DNA of 64,000 nt, taken from Candidatus Cloacimonadota bacterium (lineage in GTDB: Bacteria > Cloacimonadota > Cloacimonadia > Cloacimonadales > TCS61). The position numbers were made by a program, and so were the translations under genes. Below the pieces are notes generated by a model. It had not been told where the DNA came from and made no database searches. It saw nothing but the letters and a program-made list of their open reading frames with translations. Of the stretch, positions 19,047-28,251 are shown piece after piece; within the stretch, counting starts at the first letter, position 1, and each line of letters starts with the position of its first letter. Where the stretch lies: assembly GCA_021734835.1 (NCBI GenBank), contig JAIPIH010000008.1, forward strand, positions 1-64,000. The letters are read 5' to 3'.

Positions 19047-20546
19047 TTAATCAATATATCGTCTCAGGATTATTGTAACCTGGTTGGATGTGCTAGTGCC
19101 AAGTATTTGTGCTGTTACAGTTCCAGTTGTCGTTCCTGGTGGAGCCGGAACTGGAGGAGGACATTCATATTTGTAAAAGCGGAAATACTTAATAAGATGA
19201 CCACTACTATCTGTGATCGCTTGATAGGAAGGTACAAAACTTGGATTCGTTGGCGACATATTAAGTTGATCTGCTCTGACAGGTGTACCCAAAGTTGAAG
19301 TAAAGATAACCGGTTGATTTGATATTGGATTATTTTGCCCGTCTAAAATTGTGATCTCAACATAAGGTGAAAGTTCAACTGTGTGATCTCTCCAATCAGA
19401 TGGATTGTTGTATTGATCCCAGTCAACGTGAAGCGGAACTGCGGCTATATCAATAGAAGGGAATTGAATTGGAAGTTTCAACTGACCTTCAAAAATATCA
19501 CCAACTCCAGTTTCGATACGTACGCTTATTGTATCATTTGTGTGTGTTCCGTTGTAATTCAGTAATGTATAGGCAACACCAGCTAGGGAATCACCTTGTA
19601 CGTTCTGATTATTTACATAAGCCGCTGCGACAACAGATGCCCATTCCGGATCATCCGGTAATGAAAAAAATACTGCAGTACCTGATGCAACCGGATTACC
19701 TTCTACATCATTAAGCAAAGCTGATATCTGCACTCTCCATCTACCGCTGCCCATATCCATACCTGAACTATGACCACCAATTGCAAATTCTACAGTGTGA
19801 GTGAAACCGCTGGCAACCACAATATTTGATTTCGTAGAACTAACAGTTGTTCCATCTGTTTTGAAAGTATAAACTTTACAAGTGACAATTCCGGAATGTC
19901 CGCCGCTGTTAATATTCACAGAAGCTTTTCCGGCAACAGACGTGGTGGAATCAATTAAGCCTACGTTGTTAATATTGGTTCCTTCAGGTGCCGATAATAA
20001 TTCAAACCAGACAGTCTTAGGCTGATTTATCAATTGCCCAGAATTATCATACAAACTGGCAACAAGTGGATATGATTCTGTACCGCCTGTTCCTTGTACA
20101 CTAATCTCTATTTGTGCTGAAACATCAAAACCAATAGAAGCGACGTCTTGAGGTGGAACACCATCAATATAGACATTTATTGATCTTGATTCCGCTCCTA
20201 TGATAGCTTCTATAGTTGCTTCACCAAAAGCTCCCCCATCATGAAATTTTACTGTAGCAATACCGCTGCTGTCTGTAAGTGCTTCTGACGGTGTTAAATA
20301 GCCTAAATCAGTTTTGAACTGTACATTCTCTCCAAAAACTGCAAAGTTATCTTTATCTTTCACCATAACGCGAATAATTGCAAAGGTCGATTCATCATCA
20401 TCTGAGTATATTACGTTTGTACTGGAAGTCATACTGGAAATAGTATAATCTTGTGGATCAACTACTCTGTTGTCACAGGAAGTAAGTAATAATCCCATGG
20501 ATAAGAGAACAACAGAGAGTATTGAAAATAGTTTTAACAATTTCAT
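19047..20546 (-). CDS. Lipoprotein with bacterial Ig-like (invasin/Big_1) repeats inside the pilus operon
   Basis: A 499-aa predicted lipoprotein: the signal ends in the lipobox 'LLTSC' (Cys24). It is followed by tandem Ig-like domains of the Big_1/invasin kind, recognisable from 'VMVKDKDNFAVFGENVQFKT ... LTDSSGIATVKFHDGG' and later 'DNSGQLINQPKTVWFEL', 'DVEGNPVASGTAVFFSL' and 'DGQNNPISNQPVIFTST'. About four units are visible. It starts on the pilQ stop codon and ends 14 bases before pilB, so it is firmly in the operon. The usual gene at this position is absent. It may be an outer-membrane pilotin-like partner of the secretin or a surface adhesin. That role is inference. Confidence 0.75.
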   Translation of the reverse strand: MKLLKLFSILSVVLLSMGLLLTSCDNRVVDPQDYTISSMTSSTNVIYSDDDESTFAIIRVMVKDKDNFAVFGENVQFKTDLGYLTPSEALTDSSGIATVKFHDGGAFGEATIEAIIGAESRSINVYIDGVPPQDVASIGFDVSAQIEISVQGTGGTESYPLVASLYDNSGQLINQPKTVWFELLSAPEGTNINNVGLIDSTTSVAGKASVNINSGGHSGIVTCKVYTFKTDGTTVSSTKSNIVVASGFTHTVEFAIGGHSSGMDMGSGRWRVQISALLNDVEGNPVASGTAVFFSLPDDPEWASVVAAAYVNNQNVQGDSLAGVAYTLLNYNGTHTNDTISVRIETGVGDIFEGQLKLPIQFPSIDIAAVPLHVDWDQYNNPSDWRDHTVELSPYVEITILDGQNNPISNQPVIFTSTLGTPVRADQLNMSPTNPSFVPSYQAITDSSGHLIKYFRFYKYECPPPVPAPPGTTTGTVTAQILGTSTSNQVTIILRRYID

Positions 20547-21955
20547 TATTCCTCCATTTCCTGATCTTCATCAGATTTTTTTTCTTTGATCAACTTTTTC
20601 TCAAGTTTTTCATCTATATCATAATTTTTATTCACATTTTCAAATGTCACGACACGAGGAGTGATCTCAATTACCAGGTCTGTTTTATCAAGACGGTTCA
20701 CTTTATGCTGGAACAACTTTCCAAGCAATGGAATAGCACTAAGAAGCGGAACCTTGTTGACAGTTGTTGACATCGTTGTACTCAAGAGGCCACCAACAAA
20801 TATTCTTTGCCCGTTAGGTACAGTTACAGTTGAAGTAATTTTCCTAACTTTAGTTCTAGGGATGTATCCACCAACTAATTCCATTACGGAGCTGACTTCC
20901 GGTTCAATTCTGGTTGTGATTTGACCTTCTGAATTAACTGTAGGTTTTACTTTAAGTTTGATCCCTACTTCTTCTCGTTCAACTTGTATTTGTTTTTCAT
21001 TATCTTCAGCGATAAAAGGAACGATTTCACCAATATGGATTTCGGCTTCTTCACCGTTTAATGCTGTAATTCTTGTGTCTGTGAGCAGTTTAGCAGCATT
21101 ATTCTCGAGTAACCAGTCAATAGTAATATCAAATGCTGTTAACTGACGGCTGAAATGACCTATATCTTTGAGATCTTCAATTCTTTGATAATATTGATCT
21201 TCCGGAATTTGACCGAAAGGAGTGAGGTCACCATAAGGAGTCTCGCCAGTTTCATCAGTAAAGTTATAAGGAAGTCCTGTGCCATTCATTGTTTTTGGAT
21301 CTTCTGCTAAAATTGTAGTAAGTTTGTTAAGTTTAGACCAGTCAATACCATATTTTTCTGCTTCAGAAACAGATATTTCAATCAAGCGCGCTTGAATTTC
21401 AATTTGTTTTTGTGGAACATCGATTTCTTCAATTCTCTTACTTATCTCAGAAAATGTTTCTGGGTTAGCACGAACTAGAATTGCATTTTGACCTTCGATG
21501 GCTATTGATTCGCCCGGCATTATTTTTAAAGCATTAACAATTTTGCTTACATCTACATAGTTCAAGTGCAAGACATAAGTTCTTTCCCCAATCTCTTCTT
21601 CAATCCGTGATTTTTCTCCGACAATAAATGTTTTCTCGCCTACAAGTCTGTAAGATAAACCAATAGACTTTACAACAAGTGCGAGTGCTTGTTCAATTGG
21701 AACCTCTTTAAGCTGAATAGTTATCTTTTTTTCTTCAGCCTTTTCATCCTTTTTCTCTGAATCCATCGCTAACACGATATTACATCCGCTTAATCTCGCC
21801 ATGGTTGAAATTATCGTAGAAATTGATGCATCCTCTGCATCTAAAGTGATCTTGTTAGTCAAAAGATTTGTTGATTCTGCTGCAAATATATTTGCAGTTA
21901 ATGAAATCATTAAAACTAATGACAACAGAAGTACTTTAACGTTATAATTTTTCAT
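20546..21955 (-). CDS. pilQ: Type IV pilus secretin PilQ
   Basis: Outer-membrane secretin through which the pilus passes. Signal peptide at 1-25. A secretin/TonB short N-terminal domain ('ITLDAEDASISTIISTMARLSGCNIVL') is followed by one N-domain ('YVLHLNYVDVSKIVNALKIM'). The secretin core is about 190-445, with 'EIQARLIEISVSEAEKYGIDW', 'VTVPNGQRIFVGGLL' and 'VPLLSAIPLLGKLFQ', the last being the canonical secretin signature. At 469 aa it is short for PilQ: there are no AMIN repeats, so fewer N-domains than in proteobacterial PilQ. The tail is rich in Lys and Glu. It follows the PilP-position gene by 15 bases. Confidence 0.93.
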   Translation of the reverse strand: MKNYNVKVLLLSLVLMISLTANIFAAESTNLLTNKITLDAEDASISTIISTMARLSGCNIVLAMDSEKKDEKAEEKKITIQLKEVPIEQALALVVKSIGLSYRLVGEKTFIVGEKSRIEEEIGERTYVLHLNYVDVSKIVNALKIMPGESIAIEGQNAILVRANPETFSEISKRIEEIDVPQKQIEIQARLIEISVSEAEKYGIDWSKLNKLTTILAEDPKTMNGTGLPYNFTDETGETPYGDLTPFGQIPEDQYYQRIEDLKDIGHFSRQLTAFDITIDWLLENNAAKLLTDTRITALNGEEAEIHIGEIVPFIAEDNEKQIQVEREEVGIKLKVKPTVNSEGQITTRIEPEVSSVMELVGGYIPRTKVRKITSTVTVPNGQRIFVGGLLSTTMSTTVNKVPLLSAIPLLGKLFQHKVNRLDKTDLVIEITPRVVTFENVNKNYDIDEKLEKKLIKEKKSDEDQEMEE

Positions 21956-21970
21956 ACATTCTCCTTTATA

Positions 21971-22519
21971 TTACCAATTGTATTTTCTTTCTTGTGAAGC
22001 ATTGCTATTTTCTTTAATTGCTTCCGGTTTTTCTGGAAGTTTCTGAATCTTGAGAATATTATCATTCCCTCTTATTGAATAAACTATCTCACCTTCTCGG
22101 ATATCTTTTATCTTACCGAACATAAAGTCATCCCCGATAGTATAGATAACAGTTTTACCTTTATGGGAAATAGCTGCTTTTTTCTCTCCTAGTGCCGGAA
22201 CTATAGTTGATTCCAAGCGCACAAGATTTTCAACTTCTATTCTCCATTGCTTTTCCAAGTCCTGTATAGTCTTAACGATCAGGTTTTGTTCCAGTGGATC
22301 CTTGGTTACTGTAAAAACAAAATCTTTTCTATCCTGGATCGATTGTTCTATATCCTGGATTTGATTGAATAAATCTTCACCCAATCCTAATTTTTGGTAT
22401 TTGGATTCCACCGGAACTACTTTTATGGAATTATATAAACTATTACATTTAACACCAAGCACAATAAAAAGAATAACGATGAAAGCAATCACAAGGTCTT
22501 TTAAATATTTTTCTTCCAT
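21971..22519 (-). CDS. PilP-position pilus assembly protein
   Basis: A 182-aa protein with one N-terminal membrane segment (about 8-25), a coiled-coil-prone middle ('DLFNQIQDIEQSIQDRKDFV') and a small beta-rich C-terminal domain ('VIYTIGDDFMFGKIKDIREGEIVYSI'). It sits between pilO and pilQ, where PilP normally lies. The C-terminal beta domain resembles PilP in pattern (a 'G-D-x-x-G-x-I' turn), but PilP is usually a lipoprotein and this has no lipobox Cys. I infer that it links the PilMNO alignment complex to the PilQ secretin. It starts one base after the pilO stop. Confidence 0.6.
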   Translation of the reverse strand: MEEKYLKDLVIAFIVILFIVLGVKCNSLYNSIKVVPVESKYQKLGLGEDLFNQIQDIEQSIQDRKDFVFTVTKDPLEQNLIVKTIQDLEKQWRIEVENLVRLESTIVPALGEKKAAISHKGKTVIYTIGDDFMFGKIKDIREGEIVYSIRGNDNILKIQKLPEKPEAIKENSNASQERKYNW

Positions 22520-22520
22520 A

Positions 22521-23078
22521 TTATGCCTCCTTTATGATCTTATATACAACAAGTTCAAATGTAACTTTGTATCTAGTTTCAAGAATTTCACCAATAGCAG
22601 CAGTTCTGTCTTCTTTCACAGGTCTTACATCAAAAGTTTTCACTTTAACAATATTATCAAAAGACTCGAGGGTAGATAAAAATTTACCCATTTGGACAAA
22701 GGTGCTTACTACAGATAATGTGTAGGCTTGTTGAACTAAATAACTTTTTTCTGATGAAATAACCTTAGGATGAATAGATTCAATTGTGATTTTATATTTA
22801 TCAGAAAGATCCGCCAATTTTTTCACAAAAGCATTTACTTCTTCAATATCAAATTGGTTATCTTTAGTCATACTCTGCATTATTACTTTTGATACTTCTT
22901 TCAGCTGATCATTTAGAACTTTTGCACTATTCAATTTTTCTTGTTCTTTCTTAATAGCCTCATCATATCTGTGAATTTTAGAAATTTTGGCATTAATGCT
23001 GCTAGAACTGAAGTAAAAGAAGCATATCGTTGCTAAGATCATCACAAACAAAAGGAGTAGATATCTTTGCTTCATCAT
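22521..23078 (-). CDS. pilO: Type IV pilus alignment protein PilO
   Basis: A 185-aa bitopic inner-membrane protein: one membrane segment at about 7-24, a coiled coil (about 30-75, 'HRYDEAIKKEQEKLNSAKVL') and a ferredoxin-like periplasmic domain ('FVQMGKFLSTLESFDNIVKVKTFDVRP'). That pattern is typical of PilO. It overlaps the end of pilN by four bases (ATGA type), the coupling usual for pilMNO. It heterodimerises with PilN in known systems to align the pilus machine across the envelope. Confidence 0.82.
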   Translation of the reverse strand: MMKQRYLLLLFVMILATICFFYFSSSSINAKISKIHRYDEAIKKEQEKLNSAKVLNDQLKEVSKVIMQSMTKDNQFDIEEVNAFVKKLADLSDKYKITIESIHPKVISSEKSYLVQQAYTLSVVSTFVQMGKFLSTLESFDNIVKVKTFDVRPVKEDRTAAIGEILETRYKVTFELVVYKIIKEA

Positions 23079-23668
23079 CTGTTACCTCCTTTTTTAGAAT
23101 AGCTTTTTGAAATACAGTCAATTTGGAATCTAAGAATATCCACATCCTTTTCCTTATCTTTGCTTGATTTCACAAATTGTATTTCAGGAAAATCATAGCT
23201 GATCTGTTCGTTGTTCTGGAGTTCAGTTATAAATTCATCTATGAGATCAAACTCCTTTTTTTCTCGATCCAGACGTGTAATTCCAAAAAGACTTAGCTTA
23301 TTATTTTTAAAGGAAAAGTGTGTAACTGCTATATCATCTGTAGTTTTTTCTGATAATGCCACAAGTTTTTTGGTCCAGAAGATCCTTTCAGAACTAATGG
23401 AGGCAAGTCTTGTCAGATCATTTGACGATAAAAATTCCCTACTTACCTGATATGTTTTAATTTCATCTCTGATGCTGTTTAGAAGTTTACTTCTATTTTT
23501 AATTTTTGCATTCAGGTTGCTGTTCAGAAGTATAGCAATTGAGGTTGCAATAATAAATATTGCCCCAAAACTGATAGCAGCAGTCCTGAATGTTCTTTTT
23601 TCTAATTCGGCTTTTTGTTTCAATTCGCCAAATTTATTTAAGTTTATTTTAAAATAAAATGTATTCAT
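23075..23668 (-). CDS. pilN: Type IV pilus alignment protein PilN
   Basis: A 197-aa bitopic protein beginning 'MNTFYFKINLNKFGELKQKAE', corresponding to the short cytoplasmic PilN tail that binds PilM (usual motif INLLP; here INLNK, a degenerate form). A membrane segment at about 28-50 and coiled coil at about 50-85 follow. The periplasmic ferredoxin-like domain carries 'DIAVTHFSFKNNKLSLFGITR', the usual 'L.G.a' block of PilN. It lies 10 bases after pilM and overlaps pilO. Confidence 0.85.
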   Translation of the reverse strand: MNTFYFKINLNKFGELKQKAELEKRTFRTAAISFGAIFIIATSIAILLNSNLNAKIKNRSKLLNSIRDEIKTYQVSREFLSSNDLTRLASISSERIFWTKKLVALSEKTTDDIAVTHFSFKNNKLSLFGITRLDREKKEFDLIDEFITELQNNEQISYDFPEIQFVKSSKDKEKDVDILRFQIDCISKSYSKKGGNR

Positions 23669-23678
23669 TATCTCTCCC

Positions 23679-24749
23679 CTATTCCGGTCTCATTGCCAGT
23701 CCCAGGGCAACCGCAAATTGAGGATCATTTGTGGTACCTGGTCTGTCTGAATCTTCAAGATTTAAGAAGGGATTAAATACTTCACATTCTATTTTAAGCT
23801 GCTGATTTAAATACTCCGACAAACCTTTTGTGTAAGCGCTTCCACCGACAAGAAGAATTTTTCTGAAATCACTATTTCCCGCTTCTTTTATATAAAAACG
23901 CAATGATCTTTTAACTTCTTGTGTGATTAATTCGATTGTATTTTTTTCTGTTATATCTAAAGCAACTATAGAAGATTCTTCTTTTTTCTCTTCTTTATCA
24001 ACAATACCATGTTCAATTTTATAACTTTCTGCTTCCGGATAATTCAATTTCTGGGATTTCATAATATCTTTTGTTATATTAAATCCGCCGTAAGAAATAT
24101 CACGAGCAAAAAATTTCGAAGTAGGGCTGAAAATAATCATATTGGTGTTGAAAGCGCCAATATTGAGAATGATATACACCCCATCTTCTTCCTCATTATT
24201 AATTACATAGCTGTTTGCAGCAGCAAGTGACTCTAAGTCAACAATTCCCGGTGTTAAGCCTGCATTGTTCAAAATATTTGTATGCTCTGTTAATAATGAT
24301 TTTGTAGAAGAAGCTAGAAGAATATTCATATTATTCGTTTTTTCTTCTACATTTAATACTTGATAATCAAGATTCATCTCGGAACCACTTATCGGTAAGT
24401 GTTTTTTTGCTTCGAAGAACAAAGCTGACTCCAGCTCTTCTTCAGGAAGGAAAATCGTCTTAATTTGCTTAATACTTGTATTATCTCCACCAATCGAAGA
24501 AACTAGATGCTTAATTTTTTTTGGTTTTAACTTCATCATTTTGATCAATTGAGTTAAGATCGGAGCAAAACGGTCTGAAGATAAATCCGATAGCACAGGT
24601 TCTACTCCATCCGGTATTGTAGGTAGGCTTTCACAATTCAAGAGTTTATATCCATGATGAGTTTTCTTAAGATGCACCATTTTGATACTGTGATTACCTA
24701 TGTCCAATCCGATTGATTCTTTAAATCTTATTTTTTTCGTCTTAGCCAT
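23679..24749 (-). CDS. pilM: Type IV pilus assembly ATPase-like PilM
   Basis: Cytoplasmic actin-like (FtsA-fold) protein that docks onto PilN. Phosphate/adenosine motifs are visible: 'SIGLDIGNHSIKMVHLKK' at the N-terminus, 'NIGAFNTNMIIFS' around 200 and 'KILLVGGSAYTKGLSEYL' around 295-312. The full-length 356 aa fits. The frame opens at 24761, but the ATG at 24749 (MAKTKKIRF) is preceded by GCGAGG at the right distance and is chosen. It begins the pilMNO(P)Q block after the large PilX-like gene. Confidence 0.93.
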   Translation of the reverse strand: MAKTKKIRFKESIGLDIGNHSIKMVHLKKTHHGYKLLNCESLPTIPDGVEPVLSDLSSDRFAPILTQLIKMMKLKPKKIKHLVSSIGGDNTSIKQIKTIFLPEEELESALFFEAKKHLPISGSEMNLDYQVLNVEEKTNNMNILLASSTKSLLTEHTNILNNAGLTPGIVDLESLAAANSYVINNEEEDGVYIILNIGAFNTNMIIFSPTSKFFARDISYGGFNITKDIMKSQKLNYPEAESYKIEHGIVDKEEKKEESSIVALDITEKNTIELITQEVKRSLRFYIKEAGNSDFRKILLVGGSAYTKGLSEYLNQQLKIECEVFNPFLNLEDSDRPGTTNDPQFAVALGLAMRPE

Positions 24750-24785
24750 GTAACCTCGCATTATTTTTCATTTTTTATTTATTTA

Positions 24786-27092
24786 TTATGGTCTGTCTTC
24801 AATAAAATCGGCAGGTGGAGCCTTATAGAACCACGATTGTTTTTCGAAAGCCGTTAATGTTGTTTCGCCCCATCCTTCATAGATCTGTGGAAAATCAGGG
24901 GGTTGTACATACAATAAACGTTTATCATATTTATAGTCCTTGTTATATCCGGTTGATCCATGCGTGCCGTCGTAATGATATTCATCCATTTCCCATTGAT
25001 TATCGCCGGGATGGTTATAGGGGTCACCTCCTGAACGATGAACAAAGCCGCGTCTCCTTTGGGCAATAGCGCCAAAAATGAAAAGATCACCTCTTTCAAA
25101 TACAATATTATCAGAAGATTCTGGCCAAACAGGATTGTACCAGGGATAATCTGTGCCATAAGGATAAGCATATCCAGGTCCACTGTTCGGATAAGAGTTA
25201 ATATACTGCATACTTTCATAAGGGAATCCACAAGTGCCGTTGATCATAGGATTTCCGCCGTGTAAATTGAATCCTTCTACACCGGGAGGTACCATTCCGT
25301 TAGGTGGGAAGATAAATTTATGTAAATCGATGTAAGTGTATAACGAATCCGTGTCAGCCTCCAGTAAGGCTTGATAAATAATTCCCGGTCCCGGATTTGG
25401 TCCGTCAGCTGCCACTACATTGCCATCGCCATCTAGCAATTCATAAGTGATCTCATCGTCTGTGTTTCCCGATGTGTAGGCTGTTTCAATAATATCACCA
25501 TTATTTACTGTGATGGAATGAGAGATAAAACTATTAAAGCAGGTAATGTCATCCAATACAACTTCACCATTGATCAAAATGTCCATTTCTGCTCCGTCCC
25601 ATCCATCACCTCCGGAATCATACAAATTGAAGGTAAAAGTATCATAAATATACGGACTCAGAGCTATAAAATCTGGTGTTGATCCATGCGGGTGCTGATA
25701 TTGAAATGAAAATATGCCATCATAGTGACAGGCCATAACTCCATATAGAGATTCATCACCTAAACCTATAGCTGCATAAGCACCATACAGCATTACATCA
25801 TTACAATTATCATCGCGGATCATCATATCATTAAATGGATCCTTATGCTTATACCGGATTAATATCTTCTTCTCTGAAACTAGTCCAAAATAATCAGATG
25901 GATTTATGTTATCCGGATCATCGGGTTCCGATCCAGGTACGGTGTTAGCATAAGTAATATCACCAACAACGTAAACCGTATCTGCACTTGCCCAAGTCTG
26001 CGCACCATAAACTTCGCCTTCTATCCAAAGTTCAGCATCTCCAACCCATATTGATTGGTTATTGACCTGGAAAGATGCACCAACTGTCCAGATTGTATCA
26101 TAATTGGCTACGTGGTTGGTCCATAAATGATTTGAATCTTCAAACCAATTTCCGCCATTATTTACAACATAATTAGCCAGATCTGCTGTATGCGGATACC
26201 AGGAATAAACTCCAAAAGTATCGACACCTGTAAATACGATCTCGCCAAACATGCTCTCAAATCCCCCATCAGAAAGTTTGACGTAAACAATGTCCATATC
26301 TTCACCAACTTGCATACCGTTCTGACGGATCAGATCTGCTGTAGGATTAAAGATGATTTCCGGTACTTCCTCAGCATAACCGCCTAAAAATATATCGTCC
26401 ATAGGTGCGGAGTCTACTGCGTAAGATCCGGTAGCCTCATCCATGATCCTGCCTGAGGTTGTAACCATATCATGAAAAGTCGGCCAACCTCCAGATTGCT
26501 GGATCCAGATATCATCATTTGAATGAACCGGGCCGTAAAGGTCGTCAGCACCATAGAATTTAACTAAAGCCGCGGCATATCCACCATCAGCATTTTCAGA
26601 AGCTTCAATATCTGTGAAATATTGATATTCTGCCAAACTTTTATTTTTAATTAAGCGCTCTGAATATCGTTTTACAGGAGAATAATAAGACCTTACCACA
26701 CTGCGTTCACGTTTAGCGCTAACTAGAGATTGAATAGCATAAGCTTGTTCAGTAGCAAGCCCCATAAAACTATCAATAATGATATGTTTTCCACGACTTG
26801 TAATATAGTAAGTAGTTTTTCTGTTAGGTTCGACAATTTCAACTGTTCGGTTAGGTAAAGCCCCTGTACTATTATGTTCAATTGCAAGATGTAATCTTGT
26901 CGCCTCACTCCTGAGAAGAAGTTCTTCCTGAATTTTATCATGAGAATACTGAGTATCGAGTTGATTGTGACCGGTAATAACCATCAACGATGCTGAGGAG
27001 GCAACTGCAACAACACCAAGCATTACGGCAACTACCATTACAAGGACACTTCCGATATTATTATTTATATCTTTCAGCAGTAATTTTTTCAT
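24786..27092 (-). CDS. Large PilX-like pilus-associated protein (768 aa)
   Basis: N-terminus 'NNNIGSVLVMVVAVMLGVVAVASSA' resembles the PilX family: one membrane helix after a Gly, without the Glu at +5. After about residue 60 comes a large beta-rich extracellular region full of Trp, Tyr, Asp and Gly. Residues about 485-565 form a module with 'LYDSGGDGWDGAEM', a motif I know from secreted Bacteroidetes proteins. No sorting tail is present. It lies between a minor pilin and pilM, so it is probably a pilus-tip or priming-complex protein comparable in position to PilY1/PilX. Much larger than ordinary PilX (about 170-200 aa). Function is inferred from position and N-terminus. Confidence 0.7.
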   Translation of the reverse strand: MKKLLLKDINNNIGSVLVMVVAVMLGVVAVASSASLMVITGHNQLDTQYSHDKIQEELLLRSEATRLHLAIEHNSTGALPNRTVEIVEPNRKTTYYITSRGKHIIIDSFMGLATEQAYAIQSLVSAKRERSVVRSYYSPVKRYSERLIKNKSLAEYQYFTDIEASENADGGYAAALVKFYGADDLYGPVHSNDDIWIQQSGGWPTFHDMVTTSGRIMDEATGSYAVDSAPMDDIFLGGYAEEVPEIIFNPTADLIRQNGMQVGEDMDIVYVKLSDGGFESMFGEIVFTGVDTFGVYSWYPHTADLANYVVNNGGNWFEDSNHLWTNHVANYDTIWTVGASFQVNNQSIWVGDAELWIEGEVYGAQTWASADTVYVVGDITYANTVPGSEPDDPDNINPSDYFGLVSEKKILIRYKHKDPFNDMMIRDDNCNDVMLYGAYAAIGLGDESLYGVMACHYDGIFSFQYQHPHGSTPDFIALSPYIYDTFTFNLYDSGGDGWDGAEMDILINGEVVLDDITCFNSFISHSITVNNGDIIETAYTSGNTDDEITYELLDGDGNVVAADGPNPGPGIIYQALLEADTDSLYTYIDLHKFIFPPNGMVPPGVEGFNLHGGNPMINGTCGFPYESMQYINSYPNSGPGYAYPYGTDYPWYNPVWPESSDNIVFERGDLFIFGAIAQRRRGFVHRSGGDPYNHPGDNQWEMDEYHYDGTHGSTGYNKDYKYDKRLLYVQPPDFPQIYEGWGETTLTAFEKQSWFYKAPPADFIEDRP

Positions 27093-27100
27093 AATATCTC

Positions 27101-27775
27101 CTATCCTTCCTGAGGTTTATTAGCATGGGAATTACCTAAAAAGACTGAAGTCTCAAAAGTAATTGTCCTAGTATTCTTTCTAATATCATCTTCTCTATTT
27201 TGATTTCTCTCTTTCTCTCTAAATCTAACCTGACCAACAAGTTTAATTTTTACCATTAGGGGATTGCCATTCGCATCTACTCTGCTTACAGACCATATCT
27301 GTCTCTGATTTACAATTTGGAATTGTGGTTCTCTACCAATATATTTAGTTGGAGTAGACGGGAATATTTGTTTCCGCTCGGGAAAATGTTTTAATCCGTA
27401 ATTACCATTTATCTCCAGTTGGTTATTATCGTTCAGAATATAATCTACCCAATAATCTTGTTCCAGATCCAAATTCAGAACGAGAGGTGTTATTCTAATA
27501 GAATTTTGTGATTCGGATATTTTCGCTTTCTTTGCTGTAGCAAGACCAATTAATCCTTCATCATCAGTAACACCTTCATACATAAAACCATGTCTCATTA
27601 CTTCAAGCGCTTCAAACAAATCCTGTTGTAATTTATTATAGAGTCTTACTTCGTAGAAAGTAGTTGTGAATTGGATAATTCCAATAGCAAATATCACAAA
27701 TACTAAGGTAACTAGAGGTAAACCTGCAATGATTTCCAGGAGCGAATAGCCTTTGTTATTTTTAAAAAGGTTCAT
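27101..27775 (-). CDS. Type IV minor prepilin (PilW-like)
   Basis: A 224-aa prepilin: short positive leader MNLFKNNKG, cleavage after G9, mature N-terminus YSLLE with the conserved Glu at +5, then a hydrophobic helix to about residue 33. The globular part has no recognisable domain. The order (PilV-like, this gene, PilX-like) matches the pilV-pilW-pilX minor-pilin set that primes pilus assembly. It starts two bases after the stop of the upstream minor pilin. A substrate for PilD at the operon end. Confidence 0.82.
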   Translation of the reverse strand: MNLFKNNKGYSLLEIIAGLPLVTLVFVIFAIGIIQFTTTFYEVRLYNKLQQDLFEALEVMRHGFMYEGVTDDEGLIGLATAKKAKISESQNSIRITPLVLNLDLEQDYWVDYILNDNNQLEINGNYGLKHFPERKQIFPSTPTKYIGREPQFQIVNQRQIWSVSRVDANGNPLMVKIKLVGQVRFREKERNQNREDDIRKNTRTITFETSVFLGNSHANKPQEG

Positions 27776-27777
27776 TG

Positions 27778-28251
27778 CTATTCCTCCTCCTGCGTTCTAT
27801 AAAAATAATCTTCGCGGAGTACCAGAGCTCTTTCCTGATTCAGAATACTATTCAGGAAGGTTTCGGGTCCATCTCTCCAGGTTATTTTTATACTGACGGC
27901 ATCATAATCAACATATTCAGAAACTGCCAGATCAGTCCGGGTAACTCGTGAAGGAGGATGTATTAAACCCCACACAGGTTCTCCATCTGCTTCGTCAATA
28001 AGGAAATTCCCTGAGGTTATGGTATTAAGATATGTAAATCCCTCTCTGTTCCTATTGATCATTTTTATCTCTTCCAGCTTTTGATGGGCTTTTAGTAAAA
28101 CTACTCTATAATGGTAGCTTCCAACTGCATTATGCCAGGCATAATATGAGCTTAGAAATAATCCACTCAAAGCAATTGTTACTATAATTAACGCTGCGAG
28201 GGTTTGAATGATTCCAAAACCGGTATTAGATCTTAACATATTTTTGAACAT
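27778..28251 (-). CDS. Type IV minor prepilin (PilV-like), Gln at +5
   Basis: A 157-aa prepilin-like protein. Leader MFKNMLRSNTG, then FGIIQTLAALIIVTIALSGLF: the processed product would have Gln, not Glu, at position +5. Loss of Glu5 is typical of GspK-like tip subunits and some minor pilins, so it may cap the filament. The PilV-like character comes from 'LKAHQKLEEIKMINRNREG' after the helix. Its start overlaps the last base of pilT, so it is translationally coupled. Confidence 0.72.
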   Translation of the reverse strand: MFKNMLRSNTGFGIIQTLAALIIVTIALSGLFLSSYYAWHNAVGSYHYRVVLLKAHQKLEEIKMINRNREGFTYLNTITSGNFLIDEADGEPVWGLIHPPSRVTRTDLAVSEYVDYDAVSIKITWRDGPETFLNSILNQERALVLREDYFYRTQEEE

